Assembly: GCF_910592395.1 (NCBI RefSeq)
Contig: NC_088322.1
Coordinates: 1,862,001-1,926,000, forward strand
Reading direction: 5' to 3'
Length of the DNA stretch: 64,000 nt
From: Lineus longissimus
Taxonomy: Eukaryota; Nemertea; Pilidiophora; Heteronemertea; Lineidae
The notes under the pieces were generated by a model. The model saw only the letters and a program-made list of their open reading frames with translations. It had not been told where the DNA came from and made no database searches. Position 1 is the stretch's first letter. Each line of letters begins with the position of its first letter. Shown here one piece after another: positions 26,560-36,499 of this stretch. Made by a program: the position numbers and the translations under genes.

Positions 26560-27711
26560 TCATTTCAATGATTTGATATCAGAAACTGGTAACCATTCAT
26601 TGAACTTATCACTGTAACCCTTCCACTTCACTAATCCGTATTTCTTGCCTTTACTGGTCTTGTACCTTAGGATTTTCTCGATCTTGTACTCTAGCTGGTC
26701 AGGATTAGGAACATAGCTCAATTCCTCTTCATAGAAATATCCTTGAATTTCTTCTTTGTGGTAATCCTCAAGCTGGTAGACGATAGGGTGAGTAAATATG
26801 ATCTGTTTGATTTGGAACACCTCCTCAGTGTAGTTGGGCATGTAACCTTTACCGAAAATGGACTTGTACTTTGAAATTCTTACACTGTCACCTACTTTGT
26901 ACTTTGGATCACCAAATGTCTCTTTGAGGTGAAGACCGTAAAGATTGTACCACACTGTTCCTTCGTTTTCCATCTTTCTGGCGTCTACAGGTTTCATACC
27001 TATTGATGAGTGAAATGTGTTATTGTAGCCGCTGACCAGGTCATCCAGAACGTCAATCCACTTGTCAGTCTCCTTAGCGGTGAAATAACGCCACATTTTT
27101 TCTTTAAGGGTTCTATTGAATCTCTCTACTACTGCTGCCTTCTTATCAGATTTTGTGGAGAACCAGTCTATGTCATTTTCTGTTAAAAGTTCCTTGAAGT
27201 GTTTGTTGTAAAATTCTTTACCGTCATCAAACTGGATTTTCGTTGGTTTTGCTTCCTCAAATATCACTTTAAATGCATCTCTGATTTCTTCTCCCCTCTT
27301 ACTCTTAACTGCTAGAGCCCAAGAAAAACGACTAAATAGATCTATGACTGTTAAAATGAATCTGAAACCCTTATTCTGTTTCTCAAATTTTTGCATGTCA
27401 ACCAGATCAGCTTGCCACTGTTGATCGATGTACGATACCATTGTCTTCCTGAAGGTGAATTTCTTAATGGCCGGTTTGTGTAGTTGGTGAGTTGGTAGTG
27501 TTTCTAGAAATTCTTTCACTTCTTTTTTTTTAATAAGTTTTCCTGAGCGGGACTTTGTCCCTAACAACGAAGTTGTGCTCTGCTCTCGTGACGAAGTCAT
27601 ATCTTCCTTGACCTGTTTCCAGATTTTACTCAAAGAACTGTAAGCCACGGGACTCTCAGGGTTGTAGTACAAATCCCTTAGATACTGCTGTGTGTCATCC
27701 TTTACATTCAT
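26560..27711 (-). CDS. RVE-type integrase with chromodomain (B, intact)
   Basis: 383 residues with the same Asp, Asp, Glu and chromodomain motifs as 8939-10060. It differs mainly by an inserted stretch (TTSLLGTKSRSGK) after SREQS near residue 45, made of further mini-hairpins (ACAAC-TTC-GTTGT and GGGAC-AAA-GTCCC). It is the best candidate for a functional integrase in the window. ATG 4 bp from the divergent ATPase ATG (CATTTAAATG). Confidence 0.93.
   Translation of the reverse strand: MNVKDDTQQYLRDLYYNPESPVAYSSLSKIWKQVKEDMTSSREQSTTSLLGTKSRSGKLIKKKEVKEFLETLPTHQLHKPAIKKFTFRKTMVSYIDQQWQADLVDMQKFEKQNKGFRFILTVIDLFSRFSWALAVKSKRGEEIRDAFKVIFEEAKPTKIQFDDGKEFYNKHFKELLTENDIDWFSTKSDKKAAVVERFNRTLKEKMWRYFTAKETDKWIDVLDDLVSGYNNTFHSSIGMKPVDARKMENEGTVWYNLYGLHLKETFGDPKYKVGDSVRISKYKSIFGKGYMPNYTEEVFQIKQIIFTHPIVYQLEDYHKEEIQGYFYEEELSYVPNPDQLEYKIEKILRYKTSKGKKYGLVKWKGYSDKFNEWLPVSDIKSLK
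27538..27602 (+). repeat. Diverged double-hairpin pair in integrase of B
   Basis: Mini-hairpins with GGGAC/GTCCC, ACAAC/GTTGT, GAGC/GCTC and TGAC/GTCA stems. The A copy has only the last two. Confidence 0.65.
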
Positions 27712-27715
27712 TTAA

Positions 27716-28336
27716 ATGAGTGAAGTATTTATTTACGAGCCACACAATATGTTAATTTCTGGTGTTACCAATTGTGGTAAGACATATTTTGCCCTTGACC
27801 TCTTAGAAAAGGAGTATCGGCACAAGTTCCAGAACATAGTCATTTTCTGTCCAACATATTTCAACAATAAGACATATGAAAGGAAATGGATTTACCAAGA
27901 CAAGAACGTCTACATAGTTAATCCCGAAGCTGTGGCCAGTAATTTGGACCTTGTGCTTCAGTTTGCTACTCTGACCTTTGCTGGTTCTAACACATTATTC
28001 CTCATTGATGACTGTGCTAATTTGAGAGACACAAAAAACAAGGTGTCCGAGTTATGTAATCTTGCCTTTTCCGGCAGGCACTACAATCTCACTGTTTGGT
28101 TACTAGTTCAGAAGTACAATTCAGTTGTCAAGGACTACAGAGAGAACATAAGAATTTTAGTATTATTTTTTAATAAGGATGAATCAGCCATGAAAGATGC
28201 CTTAGAAGAAAACAGTGTTATTCCCAAGGAGAAAAGACAGTACTACATAGAAGAACTTAAGATGAAAAAAGGATCAAAACTGATCATTAGAATACAACAT
28301 CCATTTGGATTTACTCTTTCACATCAAAAATCTTAG
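27716..28336 (+). CDS. A32-like packaging ATPase (B)
   Basis: 206 residues, nearly identical to 8314-8934. Walker A GVTNCGKTYFALD and Walker B LFLIDD are intact. It overlaps the end of the following minus-strand gene by 4 bp. Confidence 0.87.
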   Translation: MSEVFIYEPHNMLISGVTNCGKTYFALDLLEKEYRHKFQNIVIFCPTYFNNKTYERKWIYQDKNVYIVNPEAVASNLDLVLQFATLTFAGSNTLFLIDDCANLRDTKNKVSELCNLAFSGRHYNLTVWLLVQKYNSVVKDYRENIRILVLFFNKDESAMKDALEENSVIPKEKRQYYIEELKMKKGSKLIIRIQHPFGFTLSHQKS

Positions 28337-28791
28337 TCCCGCTTCTCATCAGTTGTCTTAGTCTTTCTAACCCTAGTAAAATAATAAATTATTAACCCTA
28401 AACCACTAAGTCCTAGGATAATCCATAGGTACTCGTATTTCTTCATTTCATCACTAGGTTGGTAGTAATCACTTAATTGTGGTCGCTGAGGTAGTACAAT
28501 AGTTCTTTCTGGATGTAAATGATTGTAAACAGTAAGTGCTGAATCAGTATTGTTAAAATCAATAGAAGCGTCTCTTTCTCTCTTTAATTCAAGATTAACA
28601 AAGTCAATAGTACTCTTTCTATGCTCCTCCCATTCGGTTGAAGCTTTTTGTAATTGCTCCTGAGCCAAATCATGTCTTTTCACTTCAGTCTCATAGCCAT
28701 TCTTGTCTAGTTTTTTAAAAAGGTAACCGGATCCAGTGAATGCTAATCCATTGATTATTGCAGATCCAAATAACATGCCAATGCCAGCCAT
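28333..28791 (-). CDS. Two-ended membrane protein, 152 aa (B)
   Basis: N-terminal Gly-rich hydrophobic segment (MAGIGMLFGSAIINGLAFTGSGYLF), central charged helices with conserved NHLHPERTIVLPQRPQ, and a transmembrane helix near 120-140 followed by a basic tail. Placed between penton and ATPase in both complete copies. No family is recognised; a minor virion membrane component is possible. Confidence 0.65.
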   Translation of the reverse strand: MAGIGMLFGSAIINGLAFTGSGYLFKKLDKNGYETEVKRHDLAQEQLQKASTEWEEHRKSTIDFVNLELKRERDASIDFNNTDSALTVYNHLHPERTIVLPQRPQLSDYYQPSDEMKKYEYLWIILGLSGLGLIIYYFTRVRKTKTTDEKRD

Positions 28792-28813
28792 TTAATTCCA
28801 ATGAATTTTAATT

Positions 28814-29581
28814 TCAATGATGTGTCCCTGAGAGCATAGCTCGAGTTAATACCAATTGGTACTGTACATTATGACCATTAAGATCGATGATGTCACCTTT
28901 TTCATCAGTTAAGCGAATATTCAGCTTATTGAATCTTGGTTTACAGGGAATTGCTATTGGTTTCTCAAATGTGTATGCTATTAAATCCCCAAAATTAGCT
29001 TCCTTTATTGGTCTTGTGGTTAGCACATCAGATGCTTCACCATTACTTAATACACTATTAGATTCGATTATGTCACAGTGAAAAACAAAATGGTTAATTG
29101 GTCTAAAATTGATGGGTTTCTCGCTTACAACATCATCCTTACTTTTATTGTCTAAAGGATAAGGCCATTCTGATTTCATGCCAAATAATTCATTACTTTT
29201 ACCAATAAAATAGATCTGATAATGCGCCTCATTTTTTCTCTTTAGGAAGTGTAAGATGGCCTTACCTGTTGGTTCTTCAAGGTCAAATCTGACAGCACCT
29301 CTACTCATACTATTTTCTTTCAACTTATCCGCAAATACTTTTGAAAAGCTCTGTAGGTCATAGAGACCATCTGGTAGCGTAATCTCTGCCACATCAAACC
29401 CCTTAACTTTGATTCGGTTATTCTCCCTGGCTGCACTTATGTTGTAGAATGTACAAGGTATTACTGCAAAAGTTAAAGTGATGCTACATGCATCCTGAAT
29501 TTCAGTCTTGAGATTGACTGTTAAATCACTTGAACTCTGATCTGGATAGTCACTTGAATCTATGTTCATTACAGTAATCAT
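28814..29581 (-). CDS. Minor capsid (penton-type) protein (B)
   Basis: 255 residues, almost identical to 7039-7806, with the same closing strand and a C-terminus (RAMLSGTHH) made from half a double-hairpin unit. Intact. Confidence 0.77.
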   Translation of the reverse strand: MITVMNIDSSDYPDQSSSDLTVNLKTEIQDACSITLTFAVIPCTFYNISAARENNRIKVKGFDVAEITLPDGLYDLQSFSKVFADKLKENSMSRGAVRFDLEEPTGKAILHFLKRKNEAHYQIYFIGKSNELFGMKSEWPYPLDNKSKDDVVSEKPINFRPINHFVFHCDIIESNSVLSNGEASDVLTTRPIKEANFGDLIAYTFEKPIAIPCKPRFNKLNIRLTDEKGDIIDLNGHNVQYQLVLTRAMLSGTHH

Positions 29582-29638
29582 TTACTTAAGCAAATTTTCG
29601 TTTTCAAATTTACCTTTTATCAAATAAGTAAATTATTC

Positions 29639-29875
29639 TTACTTCATAATATTTCTGGGTAGGATTCCTTGATCGTAAAGGTACTCTAATGTTCCATTAC
29701 TAATAGCTACAGTTCCTCCCAGTTTAAGAATTTCCTCTAGGTTGGCCTTACTTGGGGGACCAATATTGATTCTCAAGAACCTTTTCAGTAGCATAGAGTA
29801 ACCAATTGTTGTTGATGCCAACAGTAAACTTTGATACAGTGTATTTATGATATCTTTCTTTCCTGGTGTATCCAT
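29639..29875 (-). CDS. Small hydrophobic protein, 78 aa (B)
   Basis: Identical in sequence and placement to 6745-6981, a level of conservation higher than its neighbours, which supports a constrained function. Confidence 0.65.
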   Translation of the reverse strand: MDTPGKKDIINTLYQSLLLASTTIGYSMLLKRFLRINIGPPSKANLEEILKLGGTVAISNGTLEYLYDQGILPRNIMK

Positions 29876-29953
29876 TTAATTACTTAGAAAATCACTAGTA
29901 AAACTCATTTATCTAGTATTCAGTATTTAATTTAGTGTTGTACGAACTTTGTT

Positions 29954-31210
29954 TCAGTGCTGGAGTGAAGCAATCTGAGAATTCTGGATGTTTACCTGGG
30001 CGTCAGAAACCACGAATATGTGCATTTTGTATGGTCCCTTTCCAGATTTCTTTGTAATAGATAATTGAATACCATCTTTTGTGTTCTGGAGCTTCTTTCC
30101 TGATCCGTGAAGGCGATTATCCTCAGAAGTTCTCAGGTCCAACCATAAACCATAGTGATTAGAATCACCATAGTATTTCTCCATGGTCATGTTACAGTCA
30201 TGAGTTTTCTTCAAATCTTCAGACATAAAATGTTTCTTGATCTCCTCCCATTGATCCATCATTCTCATTCCTTCTGGGAACACCTGATTGGCAACACCCT
30301 CTATTGTGATCTGCACTTTACTTATGTTAGGGTTTTCAAACTTCTCTGAATCTCTAGCTCCATCTACATAGTCAGACACAAATAGTAATAATAATCCTTT
30401 AATAGACATTCTTGGAAAGTTGATGTTCTCATTAATTAGTGTTTCATTAGCAGTAACATTGACTGTCTTAAAATGGTCTACCCAATCATAAAATATTGAG
30501 AATACAGAATTGTACTTGTTACTCAATTGACTAGCAATCATCTTATTAGTAACCGTGTCGTATTCAAAACAAATATTCTCTAGTTTGTAGCCCATGCTAG
30601 CTGTGGTTGTGGTGACTATGATTTCCTCCTTTGGTGCTAAAGTTATTTCAATAATCACATCTTCTTGAATTGGAAACTTGTAAAATGGAGCATGATGATG
30701 GAATAGTTCAAAATCTAATGGTATTTTGTACTTCTTGTCAAACACTTTCTTTAAAGTCTTTTCATTAGCTGTTTCTCCAGTGACATCAGCTTCAGCGACT
30801 CCTGATCTTAATTCTCTAAGATTTTTTGACTGAATACCCTGAAAAACTTTATCATTTCTTTCTTCTTCTGTAAACCACAGATCTTTAAATGTAGAATAAT
30901 GACTGTATTCGTCAAGGTCAAATATCTGCTCTGTTCGCCACTTAACCACCATCTTTGCAATCAGGTTTCTACCAAGAGTATTTACAACACTATTTTTAGA
31001 ATCACCAGTAATGGTTACATCAGCAGACAGATAAAGAGATTTAGGTACAAAGAATGTATTCTCTCGCAATGCCGGTATTCTAACATACAGTGTTTCTTTG
31101 GGGTTAGCAGATGAGGGGTTATGAGTAATGATATGATGCTGCCTCTCAGCTTTTAAACCAAGTGGAATCTTATGTGCCCTTTCGGTATTTAATAAATATC
31201 CTGTTGCCAT
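29954..31210 (-). CDS. MCP: Major capsid protein (B)
   Basis: 418 residues, same motifs as the A copy and fully open. It ends at SLQH because the hairpin tail region of A is replaced by a degenerate CAGCACTGA that supplies the stop. Terminal gene on this side. The start at 31210 lies after an A/T-rich leader. Confidence 0.82.
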   Translation of the reverse strand: MATGYLLNTERAHKIPLGLKAERQHHIITHNPSSANPKETLYVRIPALRENTFFVPKSLYLSADVTITGDSKNSVVNTLGRNLIAKMVVKWRTEQIFDLDEYSHYSTFKDLWFTEEERNDKVFQGIQSKNLRELRSGVAEADVTGETANEKTLKKVFDKKYKIPLDFELFHHHAPFYKFPIQEDVIIEITLAPKEEIIVTTTTASMGYKLENICFEYDTVTNKMIASQLSNKYNSVFSIFYDWVDHFKTVNVTANETLINENINFPRMSIKGLLLLFVSDYVDGARDSEKFENPNISKVQITIEGVANQVFPEGMRMMDQWEEIKKHFMSEDLKKTHDCNMTMEKYYGDSNHYGLWLDLRTSEDNRLHGSGKKLQNTKDGIQLSITKKSGKGPYKMHIFVVSDAQVNIQNSQIASLQH

Positions 31211-31289
31211 TTTCTATTTATTTACTAGTAAAATTATGTACATGCAGTGAACAGTGCCAACATCATATATCAGGTAAAATGCACGGAAA
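31211..31289. other. MCP leader next to the right TIR of B
   Basis: AT-rich leader. Compared with A's MCP side, about 600 bp of subterminal sequence (nested palindrome and tandem repeat) are missing here. Confidence 0.5.
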
Positions 31290-31564
31290 AAAGCTATTGA
31301 CGTGTACTTTCTGTTGGAATACAGTAAGTCATGATTACATTAACCCATTGAACTCTAGTATTCCCTTACCATTTCACTGCAACGCTTCACTGACCATTTC
31401 ATTGCAACGCTTCACTGGGAATCTAATATATGATAGAATATATGTATTGTGGTGTCTGGTTCTTAGGGGTTTCTAAGCTATTTTGAGACAAAAAGGCCTG
31501 TAAGGGCTTTTGTTAAAATAGCTTAGAATTACCTAGATTCCTACCACCACAATACATATATTCT
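31290..31564 (-). repeat. Polinton B right terminal inverted repeat
   Basis: Inverse of 13066-13340. The 130-bp palindrome occupies 31435-31564, and the following AAGAAC is the target duplication. Confidence 0.9.
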
Positions 31565-32240
31565 AAGAACTTCATAATAGAATTCATACATTAATAATTT
31601 AGACAATTCAAGTACTGAAGCTCCTATGTAGATTGGTTTGTTGAATTTCATTGATGTTTTCCTCATGCTAATAGCAGCATTATGTTCGTCAAATACGCAT
31701 ATCGATGAAAACCTGGGATTGGCCATTACATTCCTGGCTCTCTCCCCGTCCGATACCAATTCAATTTCAACCCTGTTCCTTACATTCTCACAAGTCTTTC
31801 CGTAGAACGCATTATTCATGAGCTTAAAATAGTCTTTCTCAAAATCAGTCTTAGAATCCATACGTCTTTTAGTGTTAAAATCAATGTATGGTGCTAACCA
31901 CTTTCATTGTTTAAAGCTTATCACTGAATGAACCCTCTTAAGTACCATTCCGTGCTTTAGGTAAAACTGTAGCATTCTGTAATGCACTATGTAATTAGTT
32001 TTATCCTTTTGTGTTAGTATTAGTTTCTCTACATTTGATCTTTTATCATCACCCAGTAACTCCCTCTGGTAAGGACTTAAATCATCATCTTCAATAAAGA
32101 GAGATTCAGGACAGAATGGAAAGTTCCTCGACTTAAATTTAATATTTCCTGGATACTCCAAATCCACCTCTAAGAAATACCCTACCTCACTATCACTTGG
32201 AATTGCCATAATCCGCTCTTTACTAATTGCATTCATGTTA

Positions 32241-32273
32241 AGTCGGACTTTGTCCTGAGAGCATAGCTCGAGT
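32241..32273 (-). repeat. Double-hairpin unit in A's polB
   Basis: Core 32244-32270 bordered by AGT, orthologous to 23244-23276. Confidence 0.88.
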
Positions 32274-33935
32274 GGATCAATATCTATCATTTCAAAACTA
32301 CCATAGGGTTGAGGTTCCATCATGGCCCATCCGTAAAGATTATTAGCATCGATGTACAGCAATTTATGACTCTCATCGGCCTTGATATGTCTTGTGCCCA
32401 TAACACCCGATATTCCACCTCTTATTGCCTTTTCAAAAGTAAGTAATACCAACATATCAGTCAGTAGTTCTAGGTTTATTCCTGTGTATTTCAAACCAGC
32501 TTGCCAGGTTAGGCCTGGTGCCGAGTAACAGTGACATGGATCTATCTGAAAGTAGTTCAAATTGACATCCCTGAATTTCTCAAATAAATCAGCTAGAAGG
32601 ATCACATCAGTTTTGAGGTAGAGGTCAATGAACTCACCGTGATTCCTGATCTTGAAATGATCCCATATTACCTTAGCTTCATCATAGGCAGAATCGGGTG
32701 CCATTTCATTTTTCAATTCGTCAAAAAACATAGACTTTTCTAGGTAAGTAACATTGTAGCTTTCATGTGATGTGTAAAAAGAGTAAGGTACTGAACCCTT
32801 CTTCCTCAATAGCTTAAAGTCAGTGGTATTTGGGAACAGCTGTCTGGTAATTTTAAAATCATCATCCAACATTGATTTGGTTATGTTGTCTAAACTGGAC
32901 TGCAGGAATCTGTACGAGTCCAAAAACCTGAAACAACCGAACTGAAATGAAATGTATTCCTCTGATGTTTTGGCAAGTATTTTCAGTTTCTTGTACTTCG
33001 GTAGCTTAGTCATTAATTCTTTAATAAATAAGTGAGAATCGTAATTACTGAGATTGTGAAAAAACACTGGAACAAATATAGCTTTCTTTTCATTCAAATT
33101 ACACGAGTTGTGAGCAGCACCTCGATATCTACCACAGTAGTGATCATGATCCTTGACCTTGTCATATCCCAAAGGTTGATTACAGTAGTAATAATGTGTT
33201 TCTAATTGATATTTATGCCAGTCTTCATCTGTCATTGTTAGAGGAAAGTTACAGTTCAATAAATTAGAGAATTGTTCTTCCATCCTGATTAACCAATAAC
33301 AGAAATCATCTACAACATCAGCACCCCTGTGAGACACATACTGGCTACTGTAAAGGTGTGTGTAGTCTGAGTGAACATAAACACCAACAGCTGATGCATT
33401 TTGTTTAAAAAGTTTCTTTGAACTCGGTTCTTTCATCATAGGTGGCTCTACTGATACTACTGGTATGTTGCCTTCGGCAGAAGAACAAGGTTCGCTTATT
33501 AATTCAAAATCAGCATAGATCACAAATGGAACTCTATTTTTGAATGAGTGTTTTTCAAATTTAATTTGTGACCATTTACTGTTAGGTGGAGGCAAAGTAA
33601 TCTTACAGTAATCATGTTCTCCACATTTCTTTTTATGATTATCTAGTGTTGACTTCCTGTAAAAGTAATTCATGCATCTCCTGCAAAGATACACTCTATG
33701 AGCTAGTGTCCTGAAGAAAAGATTGATGTCTCTTATGTACATGAAATGGTCCTCGAAATACAGCAGATCGATGACATCATCATCATCATAATTCTTGGAC
33801 AGGTAGAGAGGTTCTAGTTTTGCCTCACAGGTGCTCTTAGCCGATTCATTCTGCAATTTAAACACATTAATTTTGAGATTATTATCACTCTCTATCTTAG
33901 GAATATCCTTTTGAATACATAAAGGAAATGAGTCT

Positions 33936-33968
33936 ATTCGTACTCCGTACTGAGAGCTAGGCTCGATT
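33936..33968 (-). repeat. Double-hairpin unit with GTAC/GTAC stem, ATT-bordered, absent from B
   Basis: Core 33939-33965: GTAC-TCC-GTAC, TGA, GAGC-TAG-GCTC, with ATT on both sides. Also in C (about 57025-57058). B lacks it, its protein being ten residues shorter here. Confidence 0.87.
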
Positions 33969-34345
33969 ACGACATCAGTAGTTTTCGAACTCTGTTCTCG
34001 TGACGAAGTCATTTCTAGCATATCGGTAGTAATATTTAATGTACTCTCTGGATTTTCTTTCAGATATTTAGCGGCCAATAAAGACCAGAGAAAACATTTA
34101 TTGTCATTTGATTCCACATTTATTACTGCTTTTGTTTTAAATGGTAATTTAGTGTAATGACCAAATTTACACCTCTTGTAAGAACAGATGGTCATGTTAC
34201 AAGACTCTATTTTATTTAAAGTAAGTCCAGAACCTTGAAAGTACCTTTCCTCAATCTGTGTCTTAATGTAGTTTAACTGGTTGGTTATGGCATAAATTGC
34301 CTGGTTCCTTGAAATTATGCTTTCCATTGGGGACTGTATGGGGTG

Positions 34346-34408
34346 TGTCGAACTTTGTTCTCGGGACTTTGTCCTAGTCGAGCTATGCTCTCTGGACGTA
34401 GTCCGGGT
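34346..34408 (+). repeat. Two double-hairpin units in A's polB (0 in B, 1 in C)
   Basis: Cores 34349-34375 and 34379-34405 bordered by TGT, AGT and GGT. B reads GTAACACACCCC uninterrupted near 21170, and C has one unit at 57438-57470. Confidence 0.93.
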
Positions 34409-34869
34409 TACACTTTCACCCTGACGATCAAACTGAGCAAATACTGATATGCTAATTTTGTGATGGTAATCATTGAGTTGAAATAATACCTCCTCTAATT
34501 TATCTCTGTATTCATACACTTGTTTAGCTTCTCTGTCAATCTTCAAACTAATGGTGACTACAGGCTTTCCAAATTGTTTTACTATTTCTATTCCACTCAC
34601 TTTCTTTATGCCATCTAGCTCATTTTCCTCAAATGCAAGTTTCTTATCCATACTTTTAGTGATCAGTGATGGGGCTCGGGGTTGAGCAATAGGTACATAA
34701 TCCGGATTTAATTTACTTAAGTGACCTTTGGTTCTCCTGTGAATGGCCATATTATTGTAGGATATGTACTTGTCACATGTAGTGCAAAGTATTTTCTGAT
34801 TCTTATCAGTCATTCTATTTATTAGATTAAAATTTATTAAATTCAATAAATCTCTTGAATTAAATAGAA

Positions 34870-35931
34870 ATGGACTTCATAATCAATGAACAAGAATGTA
34901 ATGAAGCCAAATTTGAGTACTACTTAACAGACCAATTAGACATAAAATCCATTACTTTGAAATCGATAACCTTTTACAATTCATGGTGGACAGGTGATTT
35001 TCTACCAGAGGGAGTCAGGATTTTCTCATTTCTAGTCGAAATAACCAGAATTACAACAAATGAACCCTTAGATAAACAATTATGGTGTATGGATGAATTT
35101 AGGACATTATTTGCTCCTGGACTTGAAACAGATACACTTGAAAAGGAAGTCATGAAAGTTTGCGAACGGTATTTGGAAAATGAATCTACCACAACTAAAG
35201 ACACCATTACTCAATACACATTTCCATACTCTCGACATTTTAGTTTAAGTGAGTTTTGTGAGGTATGGCAAAAATACATAAAAGAAATTGGAATAAGCCA
35301 TGTGAAAATTTACTGTGATAACAATAATTACATAACCCTTGAACTTACAGAGGATAACGAGTACCCTCTGAAAGTATACAAGTTAGATAAAAATGAAAAA
35401 ATCAAGATTGAGAGAAACACAGAAGGTTTTCAAATAAGAAAAACCATAAGAGAGGTGATAAAAAAACAGCTCACAGTGGTGAATGAGTGGTTTGGCTTTA
35501 AGCAAACTAAATTCACCAAGAAAGGAAAATACTACTCCACAAGACCACTCAACTTTTACAGGAAATATCTATTCCTGCAAGCTAATTTGGTTGACAAAGC
35601 TAAGACCCTCTACAACAATAAACCATCTAACATTTTCTGCATCATACCTGTAGAAGATGGTGACCAAATAAAAATGCAGCGATACGAACCGAATTGTAAG
35701 AAAACGATAAATAAGTGTACTAATCACATAAAATTCGAAATCACTGATGAGAATGGTAAGCTAGTTAATTTCAGAGGAACAGAGGTTTCTTTAGAGTTAA
35801 GAATCGAGCTATGCTCTCAGGACGAAGTCCGAATAGAGTTAAACTCTCAGGACAAAGTCCGAATAGAGTTAAACTCTTGTGGTGAAGACAAGCACCTCGG
35901 ACTCGAGCTATGCTCTCAGGACGAAGTCTGA
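34870..35931 (+). CDS. Penton-like protein (A)
   Basis: 353 residues. Same fold cues as 19757-20707, but the C-terminus is extended by tandem hairpin units (LCSQDEVRIELNSQDKVRIELNS...), adding 37 residues before the stop that the last unit supplies. Three extra codons (MDE) follow LWC compared with B. Intact. Confidence 0.55.
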   Translation: MDFIINEQECNEAKFEYYLTDQLDIKSITLKSITFYNSWWTGDFLPEGVRIFSFLVEITRITTNEPLDKQLWCMDEFRTLFAPGLETDTLEKEVMKVCERYLENESTTTKDTITQYTFPYSRHFSLSEFCEVWQKYIKEIGISHVKIYCDNNNYITLELTEDNEYPLKVYKLDKNEKIKIERNTEGFQIRKTIREVIKKQLTVVNEWFGFKQTKFTKKGKYYSTRPLNFYRKYLFLQANLVDKAKTLYNNKPSNIFCIIPVEDGDQIKMQRYEPNCKKTINKCTNHIKFEITDENGKLVNFRGTEVSLELRIELCSQDEVRIELNSQDKVRIELNSCGEDKHLGLELCSQDEV

Positions 35932-35933
35932 CC
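35802..35933 (+). repeat. Array of double-hairpin units at the penton-like C-terminus (A)
   Basis: Cores at 35805, 35835 (stem GAGT-TAA-ACTC), a degenerate one at 35865, and 35904, with AAT and ACT borders. C has one fewer unit and B one only. Confidence 0.88.
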
Positions 35934-35944
35934 ACCTGATGAGA

Positions 35945-36451
35945 TCATTCCATTAAAGGAATAGTACATTTCTTCTCTTTAACTACAGGTTTAACAAGAG
36001 GGCTAATTGATCCCTTCATGACTGCTTCATTCGGACTTTGTCCTGAGAGCATAGCTCGCTTCAAGCCTGATCGCTGCTCTTTACTTACTTTTTTAGGAAT
36101 TTTCTTAAACATGATAAATGCTGCTAAAATAACGGCACCTAAACCTAGTACATAGACATAGGTATTACTACTAGATTCACGCAGTGATACATCAGTATTT
36201 TGAGATTGTGGTTCTTCTTCCTCTACTTCTTCTTCCTCCTTTTCCACAACTCTGTTTTTTGGTGAGGAGTCCTGTACTTTAAATGTCGTCTTATCCTTTT
36301 TTATCCTCTTAAATTCCTTAGATCTTCTACCCAGTTCTCTAGACCATGCTAATTGTTTCTCTGATCGAGGTTTCTTAGACACTGAAACTTTAGTCGGACT
36401 TTGTCCTGAGAGCATAGCTCGAGTAGTATCAGTTACAGTTTCAAGTTCCAT
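35945..36451 (-). CDS. Single-pass membrane protein, 168 aa (A)
   Basis: Same protein as 19207-19683 with RAMLSGQSPT inserted after TDTT. Intact frame; membrane helix and KEKKCTIPLME end retained. Confidence 0.6.
   Translation of the reverse strand: MELETVTDTTRAMLSGQSPTKVSVSKKPRSEKQLAWSRELGRRSKEFKRIKKDKTTFKVQDSSPKNRVVEKEEEEVEEEEPQSQNTDVSLRESSSNTYVYVLGLGAVILAAFIMFKKIPKKVSKEQRSGLKRAMLSGQSPNEAVMKGSISPLVKPVVKEKKCTIPLME
36029..36061 (-). repeat. Double-hairpin unit in the 168-aa gene (shared site)
   Basis: Core 36032-36058; left border ATT. Orthologous to 19567-19599. Confidence 0.83.
36392..36424 (-). repeat. Double-hairpin unit with empty sites in B and C (AGT duplication)
   Basis: Core 36395-36421, AGT on both sides. 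B (19230 region) and C (59360 region) read GATACTACTAAAGTTTCAG with a single ACT. It is the cleanest filled/empty pair. Confidence 0.95.
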
Positions 36452-36499
36452 TTATCTTGCTCAAATTAATTCGAACTATGTTCTCATGACCAGGTTAAT

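Larger units (their letters stand above)
13066..31564. mobile_element. Polinton B (complete nested element, 18,499 bp)
   Basis: Terminal inverted repeats 13066-13340 and 31290-31564 are bordered directly by AAGAAC at 13060-13065 and 31565-31570, a 6-bp target duplication inside A's polB. It is oriented opposite to A. Integrase, ATPase, MCP, penton and most accessory frames are intact. polB has a stop and a frameshift, the HNH gene has a deletion, and the Gln/Asn-rich gene is frameshifted. Confidence 0.95.
31565..34813 (-). pseudogene. polB: polB N-terminal part of Polinton A, cut by Polinton B
   Basis: Starts at 34813 (MTDKNQ) with the same finger, exonuclease, endonuclease VII-like and palm motifs as the B copy. 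Differences: two extra units inserted near residue 140 (34346-34408), a Tyr for Cys in the zinc module (THYYYCNQ), and a TGA at 31904-31906 before motif B. The remaining C-terminus is at 12517-13065. Confidence 0.9.
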
